A stretch of DNA of 64,000 bases, taken from NCBI GenBank assembly GCA_027021385.1, contig JALUUL010000015.1:112986-176985 (forward strand), read 5' to 3'. Of the stretch, positions 40,863-50,399 are shown in pieces; position 1 is the first letter of the stretch, and each line of letters opens with the position of its first letter. Under the pieces are notes generated by a model, which was not told the DNA's origin, searched no databases, and saw only the letters and a list, made by a program, of their open reading frames with translations. A program made the position numbers and the translations under genes. This DNA is from Planctomycetota bacterium (GTDB lineage Bacteria > Planctomycetota > UBA1135 > GCA-002748355).

Positions 40863-41738
40863 TCAGGGGCAGGCCTTGGAATAGGCGATTCCCCCGAACC
40901 AGCGGTCGAGCCGCTTGCGGATCTCGTCGCGCGCGTCGCGGAAGGCGGTGAAGCGGAAGTTCTCGTCGCCGGGAGCCCGGCGCGGATCGGGGAGTTCCCA
41001 GACGATCTCGTGGAGGCGCTGTTCGGCGGCCTCGGGCAGGGCGTTCAGCCGGCTCTCGTCGAAGGAAACGACGACGTTGATCTCGCTCATCGGAATCTCG
41101 GAGGGGGGCTTGGGATGGAGACCGGTCGGGTCGAGATCCAGTTCGCGCAGGGCCCGCGCGGTCGAGGGGTCGATCGGCGCGGGGGCGAGTCCCGCGCTGT
41201 AGACCGGCAGGTCCGGGGGCGCGATCGCGCGGGCGATCCCCTCCGCGAGCAGGCTCCGCCCGGCGTTCTCCGGTCCGAGGAAGAGAAGGCCGTGGAGAAC
41301 GGGGCGGCACCAGCAGCGGCTCGATTCGAGGGCCGGAGCCCCGAAGAGGGAGTAGGCCTCGACGCGTGCGCGGATGCGTTCCGGGTCGATCCGATGGAAG
41401 CCTCGTTCGGAGGCCCAGCGGTCTCCGGCCTCGTTCAGGGCGAAGATCACGAGGTCCGTCACCCTGCGCTCGCGGGCCCAGTCCTCGATCCGCCGGGCGA
41501 GGAGGTCCGTCAATCCCCTTCCGCGGTAGGGGGGTGCGATCACGAGGAACTGCGGGACCGCGGTCCCCTGCCCGACGAGTTCGATGCCGATGTGACCGAC
41601 GACCTCCTCCCCGAGGAGGAGGATGAACCCGGGTCCGCGCTCGAGGCCGGTCGGGTCGATCCCCTCGTCGCGGAGGAGGCCGCGCACGGCGTCGAGTTCG
41701 GCTTCGGTCCGTGGAGCGAGTCGCAGGTCGGGATGCAT
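40863..41738 (-). CDS. GNAT acetyltransferase fused to a Cys-less arsenate reductase/LMW phosphatase domain
   Basis: Residues 1-130 are a GNAT domain with the acetyl-CoA loop PPYRGRGLTDLL and the substrate-side ASERGFHRI, similar to ArsN-like acetyltransferases. Residues about 147-291 resemble the LMW-tyrosine-phosphatase/ArsC fold: a P-loop-like LLFLGPENAGRSLLAEG, then VYSAGLAPAP, and the DP motif in WELPDPRRAPGDE. The normal loop is LFLCxxNxxRS, with Cys as the nucleophile. Here the position is Gly155 (codon GGA), so phosphatase or reductase chemistry of the usual kind is not possible. The Arg and Asp-Pro of the site are kept, which suggests it may still bind an oxyanion. Total length 291. 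Confidence 0.8.
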   Translation of the reverse strand: MHPDLRLAPRTEAELDAVRGLLRDEGIDPTGLERGPGFILLLGEEVVGHIGIELVGQGTAVPQFLVIAPPYRGRGLTDLLARRIEDWARERRVTDLVIFALNEAGDRWASERGFHRIDPERIRARVEAYSLFGAPALESSRCWCRPVLHGLLFLGPENAGRSLLAEGIARAIAPPDLPVYSAGLAPAPIDPSTARALRELDLDPTGLHPKPPSEIPMSEINVVVSFDESRLNALPEAAEQRLHEIVWELPDPRRAPGDENFRFTAFRDARDEIRKRLDRWFGGIAYSKACP

Positions 41739-41889
41739 GTCGTGGTCTCGTCCTCGATGCGAAGAAGGCGGAAAGCTTCGGCCCCCCCTCCGAGGGGCGC
41801 AAGGCGATTCTCCGCACCCCTCCCCCGGGACCGGGGAGAGGGAATCCGGGGGCGCGCGGGGAAGCTCCGGCGGTTAGGGTAGGACGCCG

Positions 41890-42927
41890 ATGGGAGGGTT
41901 TCCCGGAATCCTGTGTTTCGACCGGATGCCGGTGCCGCGGATCTGGGGCGGCAGGCGGTTGTGGCGACGGCTGCGTCTCCCCGGCGGGCCGGGGGGGGAC
42001 CTCGAGGGTCGCTCCCCGATCGCCGGCACCGCCGCGCCCCCGATCGGGGAGAGCTGGGAGATCCACGACCGCGAGGGGCGGAGTTCGATCCTGCGCTCGG
42101 CCTTCGGTCTCGAGGCCGAGCTGCCGGGCCTCGATCTGCGCTCGCTCGTCGAGGGCGCGTCCGAGGCCCTCCTCGGGGAGAGTCCGCCCGACGCCTTCGG
42201 CCGCTTCCCGTTGATGCTCAAGTTCCTGGACACCGGGGAGGACCTCAGTCTGCAGCTCCATCCGGACCACGAGACGGCCCGGGGACTCGGCGCGGCGGAC
42301 GCGGGAAAGCACGAGAGCTGGTGCGTGCTCTCCTGCGAGCCGGGAGCCGAACTCCACCTCGGCCTCGCGCCGGGGGTTGGGGTCGAGGACTTCTTCGCGC
42401 TCCTCGAGGAGGGGGGGGATCCCCGCGACCTGATGAACCGCTACGAGCCCCGCCCCGGCGAGGTCTACGACCTCCCGCCGGGCTGCCTGCATTGCCTGGG
42501 GGCCGGTCTGACGCTCTACGAATGCCAGGAGAACTCGGACCTGACCTATCGCCTCCATGATTGGGGCCGGCTCGGATTGGACGGCCGTCCCCGCGAGCTG
42601 CACCTCGAGGCCGCGAGGGCGGCGATCCGGCCCCGGGCCCGCGGGGGTCGGGTCGCGGGGCCGGAGACGGAAGGGGTCCTGCTCGAACACGAGGCCTTCC
42701 GTCTCGAGCGGCTCTTCCTCGAGGGCCCGGCCTCCGTCGAGTCCGAAGACCGCTTCGGGCTGCTGACCCTCCTCGAGGGCGAGGCGGTCCTGCGGGCCGG
42801 CCGGCAGCGGGGGCGGCTTCGCGCGTTCGAGACCGCGGTCCTGAGCGCCTCGGCCGGGTCCGTCGAGATCCGGCCCGAGGGAGGCCCCGCGACCCTCCTC
42901 CTGACCCGGCCTCCGGCGAAGGATTGA
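41890..42927 (+). CDS. manA: Mannose-6-phosphate isomerase, class I
   Basis: This 345-residue cupin-fold enzyme interconverts mannose 6-phosphate and fructose 6-phosphate, the entry to GDP-mannose and GDP-fucose. The zinc site is formed by LSLQLHPDHETA (Gln and His), KHESW (Glu) and PPGCLHCLGAGLTLYECQENSDLTYR in parts (His). The catalytic Arg probably lies in TYRLHDWGR. The length matches short bacterial ManA forms. A second ATG at 41926 (MPVPRIWGG) is a possible start. It may feed the glycan cluster with nucleotide-sugar precursors, but it is 24 kb away and the link is only metabolic. Confidence 0.9.
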   Translation: MGGFPGILCFDRMPVPRIWGGRRLWRRLRLPGGPGGDLEGRSPIAGTAAPPIGESWEIHDREGRSSILRSAFGLEAELPGLDLRSLVEGASEALLGESPPDAFGRFPLMLKFLDTGEDLSLQLHPDHETARGLGAADAGKHESWCVLSCEPGAELHLGLAPGVGVEDFFALLEEGGDPRDLMNRYEPRPGEVYDLPPGCLHCLGAGLTLYECQENSDLTYRLHDWGRLGLDGRPRELHLEAARAAIRPRARGGRVAGPETEGVLLEHEAFRLERLFLEGPASVESEDRFGLLTLLEGEAVLRAGRQRGRLRAFETAVLSASAGSVEIRPEGGPATLLLTRPPAKD

Positions 42928-42968
42928 TTTCCCCGGGGAAGGCCCGATCCTGGGCCCGGGAGCGAGGC

Positions 42969-43937
42969 ATGGCCGCGAAGAAGCGAAGGAAGCCAAGGAA
43001 GGAAGGCTCGGCACGAAAGGGCCGGCCGGCCGGGGCGCGTCCGTCCTCGGGGAAGGCGGGACGGCGGCCGAAGCAGGGGGGATCGAAGCGGGGGGCGCCC
43101 CGGTTTCCGAAGAAAGCCGGGACCCGGATCCTCGAGGACGGGGGAGAGCCGGCGGGGGGGCTCTGGGCGAAGATCCTCGCCGAGAGCGCCCGGGGGAAAA
43201 AGGCTTCGAGAGGTCTCGTCCGCCTGAACGCCCATCTCGCACGCTGCGGGGTCGCGAGCCGGCGGGGGGCCGACGGTCTGATCGCCGAGGGGAGGGTCCA
43301 GGTCGACGGGAAGGTCGTCCGCGAACTCGGGACCCGCATCGATCCGTTGCGGGCCGAGGTCCGGGTCGACGGGGAGCGGCTTCGTCCCGAGAAGCCGGTC
43401 TATGTCCTCCTCCACAAGCCGAAGGGGGTCGTCTGCACGAACGCCCCGAACGAGCGGAAACCGAGGGCGATCGACCTGTGCGCGACGGTCAAGGGGAGGA
43501 TCTTTCCGGTCGGTCGTCTCGACGCCGATTCCGAGGGCTTGCTCCTGATGACGAACGACGGGGCCTTCGCGGCGCGGATGACGCATCCCCGGTACGGAGT
43601 GCCGAAGATCTACTCCCTCGTGCTGCGGGGGCGCATCGACGAGGCGGACCTGCGCAAGGCCCGGGGCGGCGTCTGGCTGGCCGAGGGCCGGACGCAGGGG
43701 CTGGGCATCCGGGTGCGCCGGCGTGGGCGCGAGCGTTCCTATCTCGAGGTCTCGGTCAGGGAAGGCCGCAACCGGGAACTCCGGAGGATCTTCGCGAGGG
43801 TCGGACATCCGGTCCTTAGGCTTCGCCGCATTCGGATCGGAAGCCTCTCGATCCGGGGGGTCGGACGCGGGCGATGGCGCTTTCTGAAACCCGCCGAGGT
43901 GCGGGCGCTGCTCGAGGCGGCCTCGGCCGGAGATTGA
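42969..43937 (+). CDS. rluB: 23S rRNA pseudouridine synthase, RluB/RsuA family
   Basis: This 322-residue protein has an N-terminal basic tail of about 80 residues, an S4 RNA-binding domain (about 83-135, VRLNAHLARCGVASRRGAD in parts) and a pseudouridine synthase domain. The catalytic Asp185 lies in VGRLDADSEGLLLMTNDG. LHKPKGVVCT and VSVREGRNRELRRIF are further hallmarks of the RsuA/RluB/E/F group. The long Lys/Arg/Gly tail is common in high-GC bacteria and probably helps bind the ribosome. Choice of RluB over RluF or RsuA is by overall pattern. Confidence 0.88.
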   Translation: MAAKKRRKPRKEGSARKGRPAGARPSSGKAGRRPKQGGSKRGAPRFPKKAGTRILEDGGEPAGGLWAKILAESARGKKASRGLVRLNAHLARCGVASRRGADGLIAEGRVQVDGKVVRELGTRIDPLRAEVRVDGERLRPEKPVYVLLHKPKGVVCTNAPNERKPRAIDLCATVKGRIFPVGRLDADSEGLLLMTNDGAFAARMTHPRYGVPKIYSLVLRGRIDEADLRKARGGVWLAEGRTQGLGIRVRRRGRERSYLEVSVREGRNRELRRIFARVGHPVLRLRRIRIGSLSIRGVGRGRWRFLKPAEVRALLEAASAGD

Positions 43938-44038
43938 TCGCTCAGGCCCTTGTCCACGGGGGCCCGGGTGCTGGCCGCGCCCGCGTCGATGGGCTAAGAA
44001 GTGCGTTCCTCCCGCTTCCTGGAACCGGAAAGGCCGCT

Positions 44039-45364
44039 ATGAGATTCCCCGTTCCGCATCCCCTCCGCGGACCCGGCAAGAGTTCGGGCCGCGGTTCCTC
44101 GCCACTGCCGAAGGCGACGCGTCCCGTGACCCGCGCGGTCCTCGACAACGGCCTCAACATCTTCCTGGTCCGCGCTCCGGACCTCCCGGTCGTCAGCCAC
44201 TGGATCTGGTACACGGTCGGAAGTCGCGACGAACGGAGCGGCGAGACCGGACTCTCCCATTTCCTCGAGCACATGATGTTCAAGGGGACGCGGAAATACC
44301 CGAAGGGGAGCATCGATGCGATCACCTCCAGGCTCGGCGGGTTCAACAACGCGATGACGACCCACGATTACACGGCCTACTTCTTCAACCTCAGGGGCGA
44401 CCGCTGGGAGGAGGCCTTGAAGATCGAGGCGAACCGGATGCGCGGATGCCTTCTGGACGAGAAGGAGTTCGAGTTGGAGAAGCAGGTCGTGATCGAGGAG
44501 TTGCAACTGGGTCGGGACGAGCCCTGGTATCCTCTCTTCGAAGCCGTCGAGGCGTCGGCCTTCCACGTCCATCCCTACCATCACCCCGTCATCGGCTGGC
44601 GGGAGGACCTGGAGCGACTGACGCGGGAAGGCATGCTCGACTACTACCGCCGGCACTACGGGCCGGACCGCGCGAACCTCGTCCTCGTCGGGGACTTCGA
44701 CAAGAAGGAGGCGCTCGCCCTCTGCCGCAAGCACCTCGAGCGCATTCCCCCCTGCAAGGAGCCGCGCCGGGAAGTCCTTCGGGAACCCCCCCAGGACGGG
44801 GAGCGCCGCGTGACTCTCCGTTTCCCGGGCAACATGCACAGGCTCGCGATCGCCTGGAAGAGCTTCGAGATGGGGACGCGGGAGGACGTCGTTCTCGATG
44901 TCGCGAGCTTCCTCCTCTCCTCGGGGCGGTCCTCCCGCCTCTACAAGGGCCTCGTCAAGGGCCGGGAGATCGCATCCTTCGCGCAGACCTACAACGAGGC
45001 GAGACTCGATCCGGGACTCTTCTGGGTCCTGTCCGAGCCCAAGCCCGGCGTCGACCCGAAGGACCTCGAGGCCGCCGTCCTCGAGGAATGCCACAGGCTC
45101 CGGGACGAGGGTCCTAAGGCCGACGAGCTGAGACGCGTGAAGAAGGCGATCCTGACCTCGTTCTGGTTCGACATGGAGACGGTGAGCGAACAGGCCAACC
45201 GCATCGGGCGGGCCCAGGTCGGTTGCCGGAAGGGGTTCAAGGTTCTTCGCGACTACCCGGAGGGTCTGCGGTCCGTCACCGCGAGGGAGGTGCGGGAAGT
45301 CCTCCGGAAGGTCATGCACGAGGACCGGCGCACGGTCGGTTGGTCCCGCCCGGAGGATGTCTGA
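44039..45364 (+). CDS. M16-family zinc peptidase, active subunit
   Basis: This 441-residue protein is an M16B peptidase of the mitochondrial-processing-peptidase type. The inverted zinc motif HxxEH is His74-Phe-Leu-Glu77-His78 (LSHFLEHMMFKGT), with the third ligand Glu near 153-154 (VVIEEL). It has the usual two homologous halves. No signal peptide is clear, though the first 25 residues are basic. The next gene starts two bases after its stop and encodes the inactive partner. Together they should form a heterodimer that cuts unfolded peptides. Confidence 0.93.
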   Translation: MRFPVPHPLRGPGKSSGRGSSPLPKATRPVTRAVLDNGLNIFLVRAPDLPVVSHWIWYTVGSRDERSGETGLSHFLEHMMFKGTRKYPKGSIDAITSRLGGFNNAMTTHDYTAYFFNLRGDRWEEALKIEANRMRGCLLDEKEFELEKQVVIEELQLGRDEPWYPLFEAVEASAFHVHPYHHPVIGWREDLERLTREGMLDYYRRHYGPDRANLVLVGDFDKKEALALCRKHLERIPPCKEPRREVLREPPQDGERRVTLRFPGNMHRLAIAWKSFEMGTREDVVLDVASFLLSSGRSSRLYKGLVKGREIASFAQTYNEARLDPGLFWVLSEPKPGVDPKDLEAAVLEECHRLRDEGPKADELRRVKKAILTSFWFDMETVSEQANRIGRAQVGCRKGFKVLRDYPEGLRSVTAREVREVLRKVMHEDRRTVGWSRPEDV

Positions 45365-45366
45365 TC

Positions 45367-46635
45367 ATGGCGGTCGCAGCGGAGAAGAAGACACCGAAGC
45401 TCAAGATCCACCGCAGGATCCTTCCGAACGGGACGATCCTGCTCGCCGCCCGGAACCGGGCCGCGCCGACCCTGGCCGTCGTCGCCTCGGTCGAGGTCGG
45501 GCGAATGGTCGAGAAGCGGGGGGAGGAAGGGTATGCGCACCTGGTCGGCGCCGCCCTCGCCGAGGGGACCGAACGTTACGACGGGGACGCCCTGGCGGTC
45601 ACGGTCGAGGGGGCGGGCGGTCATCTCTCGACCTCGAGCCAGGGCGCGGCCGTGCAGTTCGCGGCCTCGGATCTGCCGCTCGCGGTCCGGGTCCTCGCCG
45701 AGGTCGTCCAGCGCCCGTCGTTCCCCGATGCGGCCGTCGAACGGATCAAGGCCCTGACCGCGGCCGAGATCCAGTCCGAGCGGGACGACGCCCAGACGGT
45801 CGCCTCCTACGCCTTCCGCGCGAAGGTCTACGGGTCCTATCCCCTCGGCCGTCCGCCGAAGGGGACCCTCGAGTCGGTCGCGAAGGCGACCCCCGACAAG
45901 CTCCGGGCCTTCCACGCGCGCTGGTACACGCCCGGCCGAACGATCGTGACCGGGGTCGGGGACGTCGAACCCAAGCGCATGCTCGATTCCCTGGAGCGGG
46001 CCTTCCGCCCCTGGAAGGCTTCCGAGCACCCCGATCCCGAGGTCGTCGAGCCGGAGCTTCCGGCGAAGGCCGTGCGCGAACACCTCGAGTACGACCGCGA
46101 ACAGATCCAGGTCTACCTCGGGCATCTGGGCATCGACCGTTTCGACCCCGATTACTACAAACTCGTCGTGATGGACCACATCCTTGGATCCGGGCCGGGC
46201 TTCACGAGCCGGATCCAGAAGAAGCTCCGCGACGAGAAGGGACTCTGCTACTCGGTCGGGGCCGGCATGACGAATTCCGCCGGACTTCACCGCGGCCTCT
46301 TCACGGCCTACATCGGGACCTCCCCGGGCAAGGAGGACGGGGCGATCCGCGGTTTCCTGGCGGAGATCCGGAGGATCCGGGAGACCCTGCCGACCCGCAG
46401 GGAACTCGACGACGTCAAGGCCTACCTGACCGGCTCCTACGTCTGGGCCCTCGAACGGAACGCCAAGCTCGCGCAGTTCCTCATCCGTTGCGAGCGTTAC
46501 CGGCTCGGTGACGACTACATCGCCCGTTATCCCTCGCTGATCCGTTCGGTGACCGCGAAGGACGTCCGCGACGCCGCGGCGGCCCACCTCTTCCCGAACC
46601 GCACGACCTGCATCACCCTCGGCCGGCGCGGCTGA
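45367..46635 (+). CDS. M16-family peptidase-like partner without zinc motif
   Basis: This 422-residue protein has the M16 fold (ILPNGTILLAARN, GYAHLVGAALAEGT, LGSGPGFTSRIQKKLRDEKGLCYSV in parts). The zinc motif is degenerate: HFLEHMMF of the active subunit becomes AHLVGAAL, so the Glu and the second His are gone. The C-terminal half keeps the Arg and Tyr segment (RDEKGLCYSVGAG) that in other heterodimers helps hold the substrate. It begins two bases after the active subunit, so the pair is co-translated. Such active/inactive pairs are known in Sphingomonas and Bacteroidetes. Confidence 0.9.
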   Translation: MAVAAEKKTPKLKIHRRILPNGTILLAARNRAAPTLAVVASVEVGRMVEKRGEEGYAHLVGAALAEGTERYDGDALAVTVEGAGGHLSTSSQGAAVQFAASDLPLAVRVLAEVVQRPSFPDAAVERIKALTAAEIQSERDDAQTVASYAFRAKVYGSYPLGRPPKGTLESVAKATPDKLRAFHARWYTPGRTIVTGVGDVEPKRMLDSLERAFRPWKASEHPDPEVVEPELPAKAVREHLEYDREQIQVYLGHLGIDRFDPDYYKLVVMDHILGSGPGFTSRIQKKLRDEKGLCYSVGAGMTNSAGLHRGLFTAYIGTSPGKEDGAIRGFLAEIRRIRETLPTRRELDDVKAYLTGSYVWALERNAKLAQFLIRCERYRLGDDYIARYPSLIRSVTAKDVRDAAAAHLFPNRTTCITLGRRG

Positions 46636-46659
46636 TCCTCCGCCCGCTGGCGAAGGCTC

Positions 46660-48993
46660 TCAGAGGCGGCGGATGACCTCGAAGGGGATCGCGGGAAGGT
46701 TGCCGGCGAAGATCCGCCGGGTCCGGCGGGGTGCGCCCGGGCGGTTCAGGGTGCGCGTGAGATAGATGCGCAGGATGAGGTTGCCCTTCGTCCCCGCCTT
46801 GAGGGACGCGGGGTCGGGGCGGAGGAGAAAGGCGAGCATGCCGTCTTCGGGGACCTCGGTCTTCACGAGGCTCATTCCCTTCGGGGCGTCGTGGAGTTCG
46901 AAGCTGAGCCCCCGGGGAAGGGCGTTCGCCTTCGGAAGGCCGGTGAAGCGGACCCAACGGCCGCCGTCCAGGGGGAGGAGGACGGGGCCGGGTTCGGCGA
47001 GGCGCGGAGTCGTCCGCCCGCGCCTCGCGCGCCCGGGGACCTTGACGAGGAGCTTTTCCGCCGGGACGAGATGGCGGTAGAGGAAGGCCTGCATCATGTC
47101 CTCGGCGGGGATCGCCTCGTGCTCGCGGATCTCCTCGCCGAGGGCCGCCCGCCCGACGATCCGGATGGAGTGCAACGGGGCCTGGGGTTTCCTGGGAGCC
47201 CCCAGCGTCAACTCGATCTTGTCGACCCCCTTCGGCACCCAGGCCCCGTCCAGGCGGAAGCCCGGAGGCGGATCGAGGAGGCTCAGGCGGATGTCCCCGT
47301 CGAAGCCGTCCAGGCGCAGCGCGTGGACCGTCAGGACGCCGAACCCGCCGGGGGGGATGCTCAGACTCGCGGGGGTGACGCGGAGGGCGAAGTCGGGCCT
47401 CGAGGGCGCGATCCGGAGGCGGTAGGCGGCGTCCGGGCCGCCATGGTGTTGGGCGTCGCCGAGGCGGATCATGTAGGTCCCGTCCTCGGGCAGGCGGATG
47501 CGGAGCCTCGAGTCCGCGTGATGGGTCGTGAGTCCGGCTCCCTTGTCGACAAAGTCGTCGTTGAAGGCCAGCCTCCGCCCCCGCGCGTCCAGGATCTCGA
47601 GCAGGGAGTCCAGGGGCGAGCCGAGGCGTCGCGCCCGGACCTCGGCGGTGATCCACTCGCCGGCCTTGCCTTCGAATCGGAAGACATCGAGGTCTCCCGG
47701 ATGTTCGATCCTCCCGTCGATCAAGACTGGAAGCTCGACCTTCCGGGCCTGGTCGGGTGAGTCGTCGGGCTCGCGCGCCCGGATCGGGACCAGGGGATCG
47801 ACCCCGAAGCGGATGGGGTTCGAGAGGCGCCTTCCCTGCCGGAAGCGGAGTTCGATCCGGCCGTCGCGGGCTTTCCCCGGAACGACGGTGGCCGTCGGCT
47901 TGCTCAGGTTCCAGCCGGACAGCTTGACGCTCGTGGCCTGCCCCGGGCGCCCTCCCAGGGGAAAGACGCCGGTGACGAAGGGGATCCGGCCGATCGTGAT
48001 CCTGTAGACGAAGTCCTCGCGGCCCCGGTAGATCGAATCGCGGATCTCCAGGACATAGGTCCCGTCCTTCGGGGCCTTGAACGAGAGGACGGGATCCGGG
48101 TCGAACTTGAAGTCGTCGACGAGTGCGATCCGGTTCCCGGCCTCGTCGTAGAGGGTCATGACGGCCTGGAACCAACCGGGCACCGCGTCGGCCAGGTAGG
48201 GGACGAGCCTGCGGGCCTGAGCCGCGGCGACGATGCGCGTCCCCTTGCGCGCGAAGAACGCGAAGCGGTCGACGTCCCCGGGCAGGATCTGGCCGTTGAT
48301 CGTGCAGGGGAGGGTCGCGCAGGCGCTCGTGTCGGGACGCTCGTCGTTCGGCTCCCGTTCGAGGGATTCTCCGTATTGACCGACCTCGAAGAGGATCGGA
48401 TTGCTGAGGCCGCGGTTCGTCTCGACGCGGAGTTCGTGGAGCCCCGGCCTCGCGTCGGGGGCGACCGAGACCTCGAGCGTCAGGGTCTCCTCGATCTGGG
48501 CGTTCGGCTGTCGCTTCGGGTCGCGGAACTTCGGCAGGAAGCGCTTGAGGTCGTCGAGGTCGAAGGCGTTCAGCCGCACCGAGCGCGCGATCCGCTTGAA
48601 GACCTCGGGCCCCATCTCGTCGAGGACGGCGAAGGGGTTGGCCCGCATGCGCCGGAGTTTGGCCTGGACCTTGGGATCCCTCCTGCGGTCCTTCCTCCCA
48701 AGTTCGGGGTGTCGGGCCAGAAGCCATTCCCGGATCTTTTGCCGGAGGCGGTTCAACTGACCCCGGTTCGGAGGCTTGCAGTAGTGCAGGATCCGGGCCT
48801 CGAGGCCTTTCCCCTCGAAGAGGACGCGGCGGGGTCCCTGGAGATGCTGCCCCCCGAGGACCACGCGGGCCGAGGCTCCGCGTTCGGCCCCGGCCGGATA
48901 GGCGTAGCCGAGGTGGGGCTCCGGAAGCTGGGCGGAGGCGGGCAGCGCGAGGATTCCGAGGAGGATCGAGGAGGAGAACTCGAGGGTGCGCAT
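46660..48993 (-). CDS. Secreted protein with pre-peptidase C-terminal (PPC) domains
   Basis: This 777-residue protein has a signal peptide (LEFSSSILLGILALPASA). It contains at least two PPC beta-sandwich domains, each opening with REPNDERPDTSA or REPDDSPDQARKV and closing with a strand such as DGTYVLEI or DGTYMIRL. Between and after them are Ig-like repeats. The N-terminal region (about 70-150) is Arg/Lys-rich and helical. It is the third gene behind DUF1549/DUF1553 and DUF1501 genes on the same strand, the usual planctomycete set. Its function is unknown; attachment to the cell surface or binding of polymers is likely. Confidence 0.85.
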   Translation of the reverse strand: MRTLEFSSSILLGILALPASAQLPEPHLGYAYPAGAERGASARVVLGGQHLQGPRRVLFEGKGLEARILHYCKPPNRGQLNRLRQKIREWLLARHPELGRKDRRRDPKVQAKLRRMRANPFAVLDEMGPEVFKRIARSVRLNAFDLDDLKRFLPKFRDPKRQPNAQIEETLTLEVSVAPDARPGLHELRVETNRGLSNPILFEVGQYGESLEREPNDERPDTSACATLPCTINGQILPGDVDRFAFFARKGTRIVAAAQARRLVPYLADAVPGWFQAVMTLYDEAGNRIALVDDFKFDPDPVLSFKAPKDGTYVLEIRDSIYRGREDFVYRITIGRIPFVTGVFPLGGRPGQATSVKLSGWNLSKPTATVVPGKARDGRIELRFRQGRRLSNPIRFGVDPLVPIRAREPDDSPDQARKVELPVLIDGRIEHPGDLDVFRFEGKAGEWITAEVRARRLGSPLDSLLEILDARGRRLAFNDDFVDKGAGLTTHHADSRLRIRLPEDGTYMIRLGDAQHHGGPDAAYRLRIAPSRPDFALRVTPASLSIPPGGFGVLTVHALRLDGFDGDIRLSLLDPPPGFRLDGAWVPKGVDKIELTLGAPRKPQAPLHSIRIVGRAALGEEIREHEAIPAEDMMQAFLYRHLVPAEKLLVKVPGRARRGRTTPRLAEPGPVLLPLDGGRWVRFTGLPKANALPRGLSFELHDAPKGMSLVKTEVPEDGMLAFLLRPDPASLKAGTKGNLILRIYLTRTLNRPGAPRRTRRIFAGNLPAIPFEVIRRL

Positions 48994-49011
48994 CTTCGGG
49001 TTTCCTTACGG

Positions 49012-50382
49012 TCAGACGATTTCGCGGAGGAATCCCTTCGTCGGGATCTCGGGATCCGGCGGGGGGAGGATCGGGATCCGGTCGCCCTGCGGATGGCGGA
49101 GGGTGGATTCGGGGTCGATTCCCATCAGGGAATACATCGTGCCGAGGAGGTCCCGGGGATGGATCGGGCGGTCGACGACGCTCATCCCCCGCTCGTCGGT
49201 CGCGCCGACGACCTTGCCCCCCTCGAAACCGCCGCCAGCGACGACGCTCGTGAAGGCATAGCCGAAATGGCTCCGCCCTCCGTTCCAGGGCGGGTTCCAG
49301 AGCACCTTGGGCGTGCGGCCGAACTCCCCTCCCCACCAGACGATCGTGCTGTCGAGGAGCCCGCGTTCGTGCAGGTCCTCGATCAGCGCGGAGAGGCCGC
49401 GGTCCATCTCGGGGAGCTTGCGGCGCATCGTCTCGAAGTGCTGCTTGTGCGTGTCCCAACCCCTGTAGTTGATCGTGACGTAGGGGACGCCCTTCTCGAC
49501 GAGCCTCCTCGCGACGAGGCAGGACTGGCCGAAGGTGTTCTTCCCGTAGCGCTCGCGAAGTTCGGGCTTCTCCTGCTCGAGATCGAAGACCTTGCCGGCG
49601 TCCCCGAGGATCAGGTCGTAGGCCTGCTCCTGCGCTCGGAAGAACTCCGCGAGTTTTGGGTCTCCGCGACGGCGCTTCGCGAAGGTGTTGACCCGATCGA
49701 GGAGGTCGCGCCGGACCTTCTGGCGTTTAAGGGTGATGCCGGGGGCCGCGATGCCTTCGACGAGGAACTTCGGACGCCCGGGGTCGCCTCCGGTCGCGAA
49801 GGGCTTGTAGCGGGAGCCCAGGAACCCGGACTCGGAGAAGCGTCCCTGGGGCCCGGTCAGGACGATGTATGGGGGGATCAAGCCCTCGTAGCCGGCCTCG
49901 TAGCCCTTGAACTTGGCGACGACCGCCCCGATGCCCGGATGCACGACGCGGCCGCCCGCCTTCCAGCCCGTCTGGGTGATGTAGGAGGCCGTCTCGTGGC
50001 CGTTGACCCCGTGCGTCATGCTCCTGAGGATCGCGAGCTTGTCCGCGTGCTTGGCGGTCAGGGGGAGGAGTTCGCCGATCCGGACGCCGTCGACGTTCGT
50101 GGCGATCGGGTTGTCGAGGGAGCCGCAATAGTCGTGTCCGGCCTTAGGTTTGGGATCGAAGGTGTCGATGTGGCTCGGCCCTCCCCACATCCAGATCTGG
50201 ATGATGGATTTCGCCTTCGGGGCGATCGCGCGGGCGCGCGGCGCGCCGAGGAGGCGTTCGGCCCCGAGTCCGGAGAGGAAGAGCCCCGCGCTCCCGTAGA
50301 GGCCCCCGCGCAAGAGGTCGCGCCTGCTGAGCGGAAGGGGCCCGTCCTCGCGGGAAAGAGTTTCGTCGGTGTTGGGTTTCAT
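49012..50382 (-). CDS. DUF1501 protein, Tat-exported (planctomycete type)
   Basis: This 456-residue protein has a twin-arginine signal (LSRRDLLRGGLYGSAGLF). The DUF1501 core resembles sulfatase/alkaline-phosphatase-like folds, with IWMWGGPSHIDTFDPKP, RSMTHGVNGHE, NYRGWDTHKQHF and VWWGGEFGRTP. The family is very abundant in planctomycetes and almost always follows a DUF1549/DUF1553 gene. It lies 17 bases behind that gene here and 18 bases before the PPC gene. Its substrate is not established. Confidence 0.93.
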   Translation of the reverse strand: MKPNTDETLSREDGPLPLSRRDLLRGGLYGSAGLFLSGLGAERLLGAPRARAIAPKAKSIIQIWMWGGPSHIDTFDPKPKAGHDYCGSLDNPIATNVDGVRIGELLPLTAKHADKLAILRSMTHGVNGHETASYITQTGWKAGGRVVHPGIGAVVAKFKGYEAGYEGLIPPYIVLTGPQGRFSESGFLGSRYKPFATGGDPGRPKFLVEGIAAPGITLKRQKVRRDLLDRVNTFAKRRRGDPKLAEFFRAQEQAYDLILGDAGKVFDLEQEKPELRERYGKNTFGQSCLVARRLVEKGVPYVTINYRGWDTHKQHFETMRRKLPEMDRGLSALIEDLHERGLLDSTIVWWGGEFGRTPKVLWNPPWNGGRSHFGYAFTSVVAGGGFEGGKVVGATDERGMSVVDRPIHPRDLLGTMYSLMGIDPESTLRHPQGDRIPILPPPDPEIPTKGFLREIV

Positions 50383-50399
50383 CGTGGTGCCGTCGTCCT

